Assembly: GCA_964540135.1 (NCBI GenBank)
Contig: CAZILK010000002.1
Coordinates: 52,997 to 116,996, forward strand
Reading direction: 5' to 3'
DNA from: CAZCAQ01 sp964540135
Lineage (GTDB): Bacteria; Patescibacteriota; WWE3; UBA101185; UBA10185
DNA: 64,000 bases
A program made the translations under genes and the position numbers. This document shows, piece by piece, positions 49,352 through 58,302 of the stretch. A model generated the notes under the pieces. It did not search any database. It saw nothing but the letters and a program-made list of their open reading frames with translations, and was not told where the DNA came from. Every line of letters begins with the position of its first letter. Within the stretch, counting starts at the first letter, position 1.

Positions 49352-50746
49352 TTAATTTGCAGGTATGTCTTTAATGCTACCTATGTATAAAAATTTGTCA
49401 GCTGTGATTTTATCAACATCGCCATTTACAATAGATTTCACATCTGAAACTGTAGTTTTGAGATCAACTGAAACTCCCTGTTTACCTGTCTGCTCTTGAG
49501 CCACAAAGAAGTTCTGTGTCATATAATTCTTAAGCTTAATAGATCTTTGAAAGACAAGTCTGTCTTCTTCGGACAGCTCAGCTTCGCCAACCAAAGATAC
49601 TATTCTTTCCAAACTAAGAGCTCTACTTAACAGCTGTCTTGCTGCAATATTGACTACATAGTGATCCATGCTTACCATTAATGGGTTAAGAGCTGACGAT
49701 GTTGACGATAATATATCAACAGCTGGCAATCTACCATCTCTATACACATCGCGAGATAAAACGATGGTGGAGTCCAAATATCTAAGTATCTCTTGCACAC
49801 CTTGATCTAATATGTCATCTGCAGGAATGTATACTGCTTCTATTGTGGTTATAAAATTGTCCTTTTTTCCAACAAGTCTTTCATGAACCTGTGCGACCTC
49901 AGACGCAAGGGTTGCTTGGTAACCATCCTCAGACGGTATAATATTCATTAATGTGGATAGCTCGTTACCTGCTTGCACATATCGATACATATTATCAATA
50001 AAGAACAGCACATTCTTCTTTTTATCATCTCTGAAATATTCAGCTACCGTAACGCCTGCCGGCGCTGTTAACATTCTTATAGAAGACATGGCACCCATCG
50101 GACCAAATATTAAAGCAACGTTTGGTAAGACGCCGCGTTGCTCAAGTTCATTAATTAATTCGTGACCTTCACGAGTACGCTCTCCTACTCCGGCGAATAC
50201 GCATACAGTGTCTTCTTTATCAACGCTCACAACATTGTGCATTAATTCAGTTAATAATACAGTCTTTCCTACACCAGAACCACCGAACAATCCCGTCTTA
50301 CCGCCCCTAATTAATGGAGCAAAAAAATCGAGTACCTTAATGCCTGTCTCAACTATCTCTCTGTGCGAGGTTGTTTCTTCATAGGTTGGCGGTGTATTAT
50401 AAATCTCTCTTGATGCCTCATATTGTATGTCACCTTTACCGTCAATCGGTACACCGAGAAAGCTTGTAACCCTACCAAGAAGACCATTGCCAACTGGTAT
50501 AGAAATGGATTGCCCGGTGTCTATAACCTTCATCCCTCGAGAGACAGTAACACCGTCAACAAGTAAAAAACAATATAACTGGTGATCGTTTAGCGACGAG
50601 TAAACAAGTAACTTGGCTTCATTTTTTTCAACCACCAAGACGTTAAAAATATCAGGTTTATAAGCCCCAGTATACTCAACAACGACTGTATTCCCCTTTA
50701 CGCTAACTATTTTACCTATTTTTTTATTTTCGTTAATTAATTCCAT
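49352..50746 (-). CDS. atpD: F1-ATPase beta-like catalytic subunit
   Basis: A 464-residue beta subunit that looks catalytically intact. It has the Walker A motif GLFGGSGVGKTVLLTELM, the catalytic Glu in AGVGERTREGHELI, Walker B VLFFIDNMYRYVQAGNEL, GYQATLASEVAQVHERL and DELSEED-like AELSEEDRL. Two places differ from usual beta: PSEDGYQATLA for PSAVGYQPTLA, and the normally almost invariant DPAPATTFAHLD reads DQGVQEILRYLD. This is a divergent lineage rather than a decayed gene. It overlaps the gamma gene by 10 bp. Confidence 0.93.
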   Translation of the reverse strand: MELINENKKIGKIVSVKGNTVVVEYTGAYKPDIFNVLVVEKNEAKLLVYSSLNDHQLYCFLLVDGVTVSRGMKVIDTGQSISIPVGNGLLGRVTSFLGVPIDGKGDIQYEASREIYNTPPTYEETTSHREIVETGIKVLDFFAPLIRGGKTGLFGGSGVGKTVLLTELMHNVVSVDKEDTVCVFAGVGERTREGHELINELEQRGVLPNVALIFGPMGAMSSIRMLTAPAGVTVAEYFRDDKKKNVLFFIDNMYRYVQAGNELSTLMNIIPSEDGYQATLASEVAQVHERLVGKKDNFITTIEAVYIPADDILDQGVQEILRYLDSTIVLSRDVYRDGRLPAVDILSSTSSALNPLMVSMDHYVVNIAARQLLSRALSLERIVSLVGEAELSEEDRLVFQRSIKLKNYMTQNFFVAQEQTGKQGVSVDLKTTVSDVKSIVNGDVDKITADKFLYIGSIKDIPAN

Positions 50747-51603
50747 AAATGTAGTCCTGCTATTGTGTCTTGTTGTTTTTTATTTGTGACATAATGCTTC
50801 ACTTTTTGTTTTCGTAAATTTAGTTTTTTTACGTGTTTATCAATCTCACCGAGCGAATGATCTAAGCTTATCATCCTGGAAGCATACTTACTAAGATATG
50901 ATTCATTAACCGACTGCTCAAAATTTGACGCAATGATCTGATCCTCGAAAAACGCTAATACTGTATTGAAATCTGGTTCAAAATTAAACTGTATATTCTT
51001 ATTTGTCTTTTGAACACTCTGAGAACCACCGGTTAAAAACGTAGCCTCAGGTAGCTGTGAAAGAATAGTCTTAAAGCTTCCATGGTAAACAACAACAGTC
51101 TCATAAGAAAGAATGCATTTAAGTATGTCATTTAGATGACTATTGTCCCCTAAAGAATCAGATAGATCAAAATAGTCATATTTTTCTGTATAACCTGAAT
51201 CGTCAAGCAATCTTTTCCCTACCTTACCTACAACAGCAGCGTGGGCAGAGGTATCGCTCTTTAAATCCTCATAAAATCTATTAAAAGTGTCGGCTACAAT
51301 TGAACCATAAAGGTATGTATTGGCTGATAAGAGAACATATATCTTCGAACCATTTCTAGAGGACGCTTGCTTTTTACTTAACAATGACTTACCTCTCTTT
51401 GAAAGTGCATCTAACTGATTTCGATAAGAGTTCAAAACTAATGAAAATATTTTATTGACTCCATCGTAATATTCTCTATTTTTTAATACAAAATCTCTCG
51501 TGGATCTCATTCTAATAGATGCTATTTCCTGATAAGTTGAGACTAGGTCACGAATATCTAGAGTAGCCTTATATTCTTCTTTAATTTCTTTAAGTCTAGA
51601 CAT
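50737..51603 (-). CDS. atpG: F1-ATPase gamma-like central stalk subunit
   Basis: A 288-residue gamma. The N-terminal coiled-coil half (MSRLKEIKEEYKATLDIRDL) and the C-terminal half (ASRMISLDHSLGEIDKHVKK, then a final IAGLHLW) keep the family pattern, but the internal Rossmann-like part is strongly divergent. Gamma rotates inside the alpha/beta hexamer and contacts the polar loops of the c ring. It overlaps alpha by 8 bp and beta by 10 bp. Confidence 0.85.
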   Translation of the reverse strand: MSRLKEIKEEYKATLDIRDLVSTYQEIASIRMRSTRDFVLKNREYYDGVNKIFSLVLNSYRNQLDALSKRGKSLLSKKQASSRNGSKIYVLLSANTYLYGSIVADTFNRFYEDLKSDTSAHAAVVGKVGKRLLDDSGYTEKYDYFDLSDSLGDNSHLNDILKCILSYETVVVYHGSFKTILSQLPEATFLTGGSQSVQKTNKNIQFNFEPDFNTVLAFFEDQIIASNFEQSVNESYLSKYASRMISLDHSLGEIDKHVKKLNLRKQKVKHYVTNKKQQDTIAGLHLWN

Positions 51604-53071
51604 ATTTTAATATATTCTCTGAATTCTCAGACACAGTAAAAAGTAACTGGTTCAAATCTTTAGCATTATAAACAAGCGAATCAACAAGACCGGCATATGA
51701 AGAATCGGTGAAATACATGTTAATCATCTTTTTCTGCTTAACTTTAAGCGATGCGATGCTTTCTGTATTCCACTTGCCCGCCCACACAAGTGTAAAGATT
51801 AAAATTTCAAGGCTTATAGGTAAGACCTCGTCTATATCCTGGTTAAAAATTGCCTCAACCCTCTCGCCTACATCAATGGTTGATTTAGTTCCTTCGTTTA
51901 ACTCAGCTCCGAATTGCACAAATCCTTTTACTTTTTCATATAAGGACATGAAAGATAGTAACTCTCTACTTATGCTCCACCTCAACGCATTTTGGGTCTG
52001 CCTGCCAACTCTTGTAACTGACAAAAAGTAATTTATCGGAGGTCTTTTACCTCTTGAAAAAAGATCACGATCAAAGAAAAGGTGTCCATCTGTAATAGAC
52101 ATAAGATTTGTTTGAATATAACCGGATATATCATTCTCAACTGTGTCAGCAACTGGTAAACACGTAATTGACGCCTCGTCTTCACCAACTACAAAATTTC
52201 CGCCTCTTTCAAGCAGTTTCGCGTGAATATTAAATATATCACCTGGATAAGAGCTTCTGCCGGGAAATCTCCCACCTAGCAATGCAAATTCACGATAGTA
52301 CTTGCCGTGTGAAGTGAGATCATCAAATATTATAGTTACGTCATTACCTTTACTGTTAAACCATTCCGCAACAGACATAGCAGCAAAAGGACATATAATA
52401 ATGCTACTTAAGGGATCGGATGACTCAGCAACTATAAGAATAGTCTTATCTTTAATCCCATTGCTGTGTAAAAAGCTTTCTATCTTTTTAATATCGCTTT
52501 TTGTCTTACCTATACAGCAATATATAGTTATATTATTACTTTTATATTGAGAGTTGCATATTTGAAGTAAGAAGCTTGTTTTTCCTGTCTGTTTATCTCC
52601 TATTACCAGCTCACGCTGACCTTTACCCAAAGGTACTAATAAGTCAACAACTGATACGCCAGTATAGTAAGGCTTGGTTATCTTGCGTCGATCACTTATC
52701 GTACGTATTTGTGTATAAAGCTCTACGTAATCTGTAACATCATGAAACGGATCCTCAGAATATAAGGAATGACCAAGAGGAGAGATTACCTTACCCAACA
52801 TACTTTCAGACACAGGCATTTTTAGCTTTGAATTAGTACGCACTGCTTTAGTACCTATAGATACTGATTTTCTGCTAAATAGTGCTACTTCTACTGAAAG
52901 CTCATTTAGAGATGAAACAGTGCCGGATTCACCAGACTCGAATAGAATAACCTCATCCAAAAAAGCGTTAGGTAGACCAGATAATAAAACAATAGGATAT
53001 CTTGAAGATTCTACAAAACCAATCTCTTTAACCTCCGATAGATACTGATTAAAATCTTTACCAAAAATCAT
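51596..53071 (-). CDS. atpA: F1-ATPase alpha-like subunit
   Basis: An alpha subunit of about 491 residues. It has VPLGKGQRELVIGDKQTGKT (non-catalytic Walker A), TIIFDDLTSHGKYYREFALL, FPGRSSYPGDIFNIHAKLLE, TNLMSITDGHLFFDRDLFS and INYFLSVTRVGRQTQ, which carries the arginine finger. The ATG at 53071 (MIFGKDFNQYL) is chosen because it sits right after the delta stop; a longer ORF from 53128 would overlap delta. The sequence is divergent but all main motifs are present. Confidence 0.92.
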   Translation of the reverse strand: MIFGKDFNQYLSEVKEIGFVESSRYPIVLLSGLPNAFLDEVILFESGESGTVSSLNELSVEVALFSRKSVSIGTKAVRTNSKLKMPVSESMLGKVISPLGHSLYSEDPFHDVTDYVELYTQIRTISDRRKITKPYYTGVSVVDLLVPLGKGQRELVIGDKQTGKTSFLLQICNSQYKSNNITIYCCIGKTKSDIKKIESFLHSNGIKDKTILIVAESSDPLSSIIICPFAAMSVAEWFNSKGNDVTIIFDDLTSHGKYYREFALLGGRFPGRSSYPGDIFNIHAKLLERGGNFVVGEDEASITCLPVADTVENDISGYIQTNLMSITDGHLFFDRDLFSRGKRPPINYFLSVTRVGRQTQNALRWSISRELLSFMSLYEKVKGFVQFGAELNEGTKSTIDVGERVEAIFNQDIDEVLPISLEILIFTLVWAGKWNTESIASLKVKQKKMINMYFTDSSYAGLVDSLVYNAKDLNQLLFTVSENSENILKYV

Positions 53072-53072
53072 A

Positions 53073-53513
53073 TTACACCAATGCAGACAATTTCTGTTGA
53101 AATGTTGAAGATTTAAATAACTCCCCAACTAAATTACTTAAAGAGTAATCAAAAACACGCCCTTCAAGATACACTACTACCCCACCCTTTATACTTTCAT
53201 CTACAGTTAGCTCAAGAAGACCGACATAATTAGGCGTAAAAATATTTGAATATATAACCTCAAGTAACTGCTCATCTGGAAAAGTCGCTGTAGATACTTT
53301 TACCACTACGCAGTCAATCAAACTTTTTTTAATTGCCTGTAGCTCATCTTGAGACGCTGAGACATCAATACCGCACTCGTTACAGACAGGAGCTTCAAAA
53401 TTCACAGGAGACCCAGAGCTCGAGTAAGTCCCACTCACAAGCTTGTCTAACTCGTCTAGGATTTCTTCCCGTTTCAATGTAGTTTTAAGTTTGGAATAAA
53501 TGTTGAATGACAT
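53073..53513 (-). CDS. atpH: F1-ATPase delta-like subunit
   Basis: A protein of about 146 residues from the ATG at 53513 (MSFNIYSKLK). The C-terminal part, LELTVDESIKGGVVVYLEGR followed by VFDYSLSNLVGEL, matches the conserved end of delta/OSCP, which joins F1 to the peripheral stalk. The N-terminal helical part is poorly conserved and carries a CNEC pair. It follows the b gene by 7 bp, the normal position. Confidence 0.8.
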   Translation of the reverse strand: MSFNIYSKLKTTLKREEILDELDKLVSGTYSSSGSPVNFEAPVCNECGIDVSASQDELQAIKKSLIDCVVVKVSTATFPDEQLLEVIYSNIFTPNYVGLLELTVDESIKGGVVVYLEGRVFDYSLSNLVGELFKSSTFQQKLSALV

Positions 53514-53520
53514 ATATTGG

Positions 53521-54258
53521 TTACACGTTAATCGCTTTTTTGATATCTTGAAGATATTTCTCAATAAAGGAAACATTGTCTTCAAAGCTCATGGTTTTTC
53601 CTATAGCTTCAACACTCACCAATTCGAGTATTTTAAAGAGAGATTCATCTATCTTTTTCAGCTTAGCTTCTTTATACTTAGTTAATTCATCATCTATCAC
53701 GCTGTATTGTTCTTTAAAGTTACTTTGTATTCCTTTTCTCCCCTCCTCTAACTCTTTGAGCAATGCTTCTCTGAACACAGACATTTCTGAGGCGAGCTGT
53801 TTCTCCAAAGAGTCTGAAATTGAATGAATACCCTCCAAATCTTTAGCTTGTTCTGAATTTAACACCGAGCTGTACTGAGAAAGCAAGTCCCGGGACGTGC
53901 TTTCAAGAATTGCGGTGTGCTTTTGTAACATATCTTCATTTGCTTTCGCTATTTTAGCATGAGTATCATCTGTTAAAGACGTGGCGGCTTTTAGAATTTC
54001 TTGCGATTTAATATTCGAATCCTTAAGGATTGCTAGCGAAGCTATTTTAGCTTCTTCTACAATCTTGGCTGCTTGATTATATGCATCTTCTTTAATCTTA
54101 TCGGCGTCTGCATTCTTATCTTTTTCGATATGCGCAAGAAGTTTAGTTGAAAACCTCATGGTGTGGATGACGACAATAACAACGCTTAGAAGGAAAAAAA
54201 GCACAAGAACAATAAATAAAGCTAAGAATATTAACTCAGCGGGCAGTTGATTTAACAT
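53521..54258 (-). CDS. atpF: F0 subunit b-like peripheral stalk protein, extended
   Basis: A 245-residue b-type protein: one N-terminal membrane helix (about 8-32, IFLALFIVLVLFFLLSVVIV) and a long helical tail with few helix breakers (about 45-245). Ordinary b subunits have about 155-170 residues, so the stalk could be up to about 70 residues longer. It sits at the usual place after the c-like gene and before delta. A longer stator fits a machine with an extra extracytoplasmic or altered rotor part, but that is inference. Confidence 0.8.
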   Translation of the reverse strand: MLNQLPAELIFLALFIVLVLFFLLSVVIVVIHTMRFSTKLLAHIEKDKNADADKIKEDAYNQAAKIVEEAKIASLAILKDSNIKSQEILKAATSLTDDTHAKIAKANEDMLQKHTAILESTSRDLLSQYSSVLNSEQAKDLEGIHSISDSLEKQLASEMSVFREALLKELEEGRKGIQSNFKEQYSVIDDELTKYKEAKLKKIDESLFKILELVSVEAIGKTMSFEDNVSFIEKYLQDIKKAINV

Positions 54259-54267
54259 GTATAGATT

Positions 54268-55050
54268 CTAGATTATCAAGATAAGGTAAGCAAGGAAAAC
54301 ACCTGTAAACATTATAAGTCCGGTTAAGAGAAAATTGAAAAACACGGTTGTACGAATTGTATTCTTGGCTAAAGGATTTCTACCCATTGCCTCAATGCTA
54401 GTACTTGATGTTCTGCTAAACGATGCAAAACCAATAAGAAGAGATGCCACAACTGAAAGACCAGCTAGTAGATACCTTAACGATTCAAGTGGCGCTAGGC
54501 TCGGCGAATCTAAACCACTTCTCACTATCTGGAGAAGGTTTGACCTTGGGTTTGTTGAGAGGAATTGGTTACCAATGTTTAAGCTAACTAAGATTAGTTT
54601 AGTTTCACCAGGCTTAGCATTTTCAAAATCTTCAAGCGCTATACCTAAAACGTAACCAGAGCTAAGCGCCTTCTTCCCCACCCCTTTCTTTGTTGAAGAA
54701 GTAATAAAATCCCCCTTTTTTATATCTCCAGACTCCGTACTAACTCTAACCATAACCTGTCCGGAGGAAACTACTATCTTAGAGCTAACTATCTCACTAT
54801 CCTCAAGAGATAGCGGAGGATTATTCACAATTACCCCAAACATCTTGACATCGTAATCGCTTGAGCTCAAGCGATAGGTACCTTTGTCACTGATTGATAC
54901 AATGTTACCTTCGGCACCTTCGTTGTTCTCTATCTCAAGCATGACCCCAAGACCGGATCCAGTCGATTGAGCTTGGGTAACTACTGGATCAAGAAAAAAT
55001 GTAGTAACTATTAACAAGCTAAAAGATAAACAGAAAAACTTTATTTTCAC
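54268..55050 (-). CDS. c-subunit-like hairpin fused to a secreted N-terminal domain
   Basis: A 260-residue protein in the place of atpE. A signal peptide (1-27, ending TQAQ) is followed by a beta-rich exported domain (about 30-160), a linker, then two membrane helices (about 192-212 and 233-258) joined by a cytoplasmic loop IEAMGRNPLAKNTIRTT. The loop matches the c-subunit polar loop (R-Q/N-P at 224-226, then RTT). Counting 11 residues from the Arg of RTT reaches Gly244, where the ion-binding Asp/Glu of c (E. coli Asp61) must be; no acid is present in either helix. Residues 105-158 resemble a segment of the divergent fibre protein. The start is a leaderless GTG. Confidence 0.85.
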   Translation of the reverse strand: MKIKFFCLSFSLLIVTTFFLDPVVTQAQSTGSGLGVMLEIENNEGAEGNIVSISDKGTYRLSSSDYDVKMFGVIVNNPPLSLEDSEIVSSKIVVSSGQVMVRVSTESGDIKKGDFITSSTKKGVGKKALSSGYVLGIALEDFENAKPGETKLILVSLNIGNQFLSTNPRSNLLQIVRSGLDSPSLAPLESLRYLLAGLSVVASLLIGFASFSRTSSTSIEAMGRNPLAKNTIRTTVFFNFLLTGLIMFTGVFLAYLILII

Positions 55051-55056
55051 AATCTA

Positions 55057-55085
55057 AGCTTAAAAAAAACTTAACTAAGAGTCAA
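55057..55085 (-). promoter_or_regulatory. Promoter of the F1-like ATPase operon
   Basis: TTGACT (55080-55085), a 17-bp spacer and TAAGCT (55057-55062), 6 nt before the GTG start at 55050. It implies one leaderless transcript for all seven genes. Confidence 0.75.
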
Positions 55086-55289
55086 CACTATACTCGGAAG
55101 TAAACACTCTAGCTAGAAACAATGAAAAATAGTTGAATAAAATAGTTAACCGATAAAAATGCGCACGAATTTAATATAGCATACAGTGTCATATATGTTG
55201 GGCGGACTTTATAAAAAGAAACTCTACAAAAACAGGTTAAGTTATTGACTTTAAAAACTAAATTATCTACCATTATTACAACCTTACTT

Positions 55290-55318
55290 TTGATTGTTAC
55301 GAAAAGATTTTGTAAAGT
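55290..55318 (+). promoter_or_regulatory. Promoter of the HTH-fibre gene
   Basis: TTGATT (55290-55295), a 17-bp spacer and TAAAGT (55313-55318), leaving a leader of about 5 nt before the ATG at 55331. The rest of the 280-bp gap to the ATPase operon shows nothing else I can name. Confidence 0.65.
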
Positions 55319-55330
55319 AAGAAAGAGTCG

Positions 55331-58079
55331 ATGCCTGCCCAAAAAAAGACGAATAAAAATGAACACATAACTGTTTCTAAAGCCGCCCGCTATTTGGGTG
55401 TCTCGGCATCGACTTTAAGGAAGCTAGAACAAGAAAATCAAATTACATCACAAAGAATTTCAAATGGCTATAGAACATATAAAATAGATGACTTAAACCT
55501 TTTAAAAACCTCACTTGAAAAGAAAAAGCTAAATAAGCAAGCAGCTAAAGTTGTTGTTTTATCAAAACCACACTTCCCTACTCAATTAAAATTAGACAAA
55601 CAACACAATCTAGAAAACACCAGCAACTACATGACTAATAAAGACGAAGATATGAAGAATAAGATATTCTATGAAGAGAGTGTGCGAAGTTCGTTGAAAA
55701 ACAAGATCCAACTTTTTGTACTAAGCCTTGCGGTCGTAACAAGTATCTCTTCGGGAATACTAGTAGCTAACAAATACGCTGCCTCGCCCATCGGCTCAAA
55801 CAATCAAAGCAATACGCTCGGTATTCAAAGCTTCTCTATCGGCCAAGTACTAGCTGAAGCAGCTAGAAGAACTAGCTATAAAATAAATTTTAACACCGAG
55901 GCACGATTCAGACAGAACGCACTTTTCGATGAAAGTGTAGATATTTCAAAAAACTTAAATGTTAAGCAGAATGCTGAGATTACAAACAACCTTCGACTGG
56001 GCGGAGTTCTAGACACTACGAATCTAACCTTGAGAGACGCAGCAACAATAAGCGGCTTAAATGACATAGATGCAACAACTAAGGCAACACTAGAAAGAGA
56101 GCTCTCAATAGACGGAGATGTTATCGGCGAAACCTTACTAACTACAAGGCTTAATGAAAACATAATAGATGACATTGCGCTGGCTAATGAAATTAACTAC
56201 TCAGGGGTATTGAACATAACAGGCGAAATACAGTTTGACAGTGAAACAGGTTCTGATGGTGATATCTTATCATCTGATGGCAGTGGTTTACCGGTATGGA
56301 TAGCTCAAACTACTATCAATGCAGGAGAACTCGAAGGACTAAGTTCCACTAGTTTTCTGAGATCAGACACGAGTGACTCGTTTACAAGCGGCACATTATC
56401 ATTTGATAACGGTACTCTTCTTGATCTTTCAGCTATTAATGTATCAAGCTCAACACCGCAAGGACTTAAACTTCCGCAAAACACTTCCCTGACTGTACCT
56501 TCATCAGGCAAAGGTTTTCTTGCATACAATACTAGCGACGACAAACTTAAGATCTTTAACGGCACAGCATGGGTTGATGTCACTCCAACGGCTTTATACA
56601 CATTATGGTCACTTGCTGTAGATGGAACAATATATGACGCAATTACCGACCAAGTTGTTGTAAATTTAAAATCAGGATCAGGGGTTAATGTAGCCAGAAC
56701 TGCGGCAAACGAAATTACTCATTCTTTAGGAGCGTTAACGACAGATTGGAATCAAACAGGGGCGTATGACATAGTATTGAACAATTCGTCGTCTGAATTT
56801 AAGCTTCTGGAATCCGGAGCCTCGCCTTCCCTATTCGCAGTCATTGATGCGGGAGATCTGTCCGGCACTGATGCCACGTTCACTCTAAATGGAACAAGTG
56901 GAACTATACTAACAGACACGAGTGCGGGCGGACTTCTTACTACATGGGATCAAGATACTTCAAACGATCTCACCACCTCAACGAATTTTAACGGTGATGT
57001 TTCAGGAACATACTTAAACATCCAGTTGGCTGCAGACTCTGTGACAACTAGCGAAATAGATGATGAAACAATTGCTGAAGGAGATTTGAACATAACAGTA
57101 GCTCCTGTTGATGACTACATATTGTCATATGATTCAGGAGCCGGAGGCTTGACATGGATTCCAAATGCGGCCGCCGCTGGTACGAGTAAATGGACTGATG
57201 GCGGAGCAATTACTTACCTCACGGATACCAACGACAATATTGCAATCGGGGCAATAGATGCAACCGCAAGTTTTTTCTATGACAATGTTAATGAAAAACT
57301 AATACTTACAAATACAACAGGAGGAGATTCATTCGTTGTAAACGACGTTTCGTCAGATACTTCCCCGTTTGTCATAGATACTTCAGGTAATGTAGCGATA
57401 GGAACACCTACGACAAGCGCAAAACTTGAATCTCTTACGACCTCGGGAGAACAGTTAAGACTTAGTTACGCAACAGGAACAGACTACACAGGATTCACAG
57501 TGGACAACACCGGAGATCTGACAATCAACTCTACAGGTAACAACATTATTATCGCAACAGGAGATGTACTAAACACTGACACTCTCACATTAACAGGTAC
57601 CGGTACGCTTAATGGTCTTGACGCTGTTGATGCAACCAGTGAAGACACCATCGAGGCTCTCATCTTTGACGCTGACGCTGAAAGTATAACCGGTGTTTGG
57701 GAAGTCCAAGACAATATTGCTTTTAATCTTGGTACTGATGCTAACTGGTCAATTGCATATGATGAGACAACTGATGACAGACTTGAGATAGTATCATCCG
57801 GAGCCATAAGTGGAGATAACGGAGTTTTGTTTGATCTTGTAGATAGTGGAGCTGATTCGACATTTAATATAAGTAATAGTGCTGCGACATATAACGCTAA
57901 TCTTGTTGTTGATGGGAGTATCAGGGGTAATGACTACTACTCTGGAGATAACACTCAAGGAGCAACTGGAACAGTATCCGGTCTTGTGTTTAAAGATGGG
58001 TTGTATACCTCAGGATCTGTTCCTGCCGGTGGAGATATAACAGCAGTTGGTGATTGCGGATCTGGTGATTGTTTTGTTG
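55331..58079 (+). CDS. Transmembrane MerR-type HTH fused to fibre-like surface region (5' part)
   Basis: The first 916 codons before the scaffold gap. A cytoplasmic MerR/excisionase-type HTH (about residues 12-58, ITVSKAARYLGVSASTLRKL) leads to one membrane segment (about 125-146, KIQLFVLSLAVVTSISSGIL), then an extracytoplasmic Ser/Thr/Asp/Asn-rich region of short beta repeats (LNVKQNAEITNNLRLGGVLD type) like phage tail fibres. No signal peptide is needed, since the membrane segment orients it. It could be a receptor that links surface events to DNA, or only an anchored fibre. It is divergent from the ATPase operon. Confidence 0.8.
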
Positions 58080-58302
58080 NNNNNNNNNNNNNNNNNNNNN
58101 NNNNNNNNNNNNNNNNNNNNNNNNNNNNNNNNNNNNNNNNNNNNNNNNNNNNNNNNNNNNNNNNNNNNNNNNNNNNNNNTCTGGTGCAATATCAGGTGAT
58201 AACGGTGTACTCTTTGATCTTGTAGATAGTGGAGTTGACTCAACCTTCAGCATCACAAATAGCAATGGAACATATAAAGCTAATCTTTCTGTTGAGGGAA
58301 AT
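57797..58302 (+). repeat. Related repeats on both sides of the assembly gap
   Basis: 57797-57919 and 58180-58302 encode matching segments (SGAISGDNGVLFDLVDSG then a similar DSTF and TY.ANL ending). Both share the 20-nt DNA string TTTGATCTTGTAGATAGTGG. The assembler therefore broke in a repeat, and more copies may be missing in the gap. Confidence 0.8.
58080..58179. other. Scaffold gap (100 N)
   Basis: Exactly 100 undetermined bases, a conventional placeholder for a gap of unknown size. The open frames on the two sides differ by one, which has no meaning across such a gap. The two flanking coding segments probably belong to one gene. Confidence 0.97.

Noticed and set aside
55109..55366. An open frame on the minus strand across the start of the fibre gene
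   Set aside because: It overlaps the promoter and HTH start of the fibre gene, is hydrophobic by low-complexity A/T content, and has no promoter or ribosome binding site.
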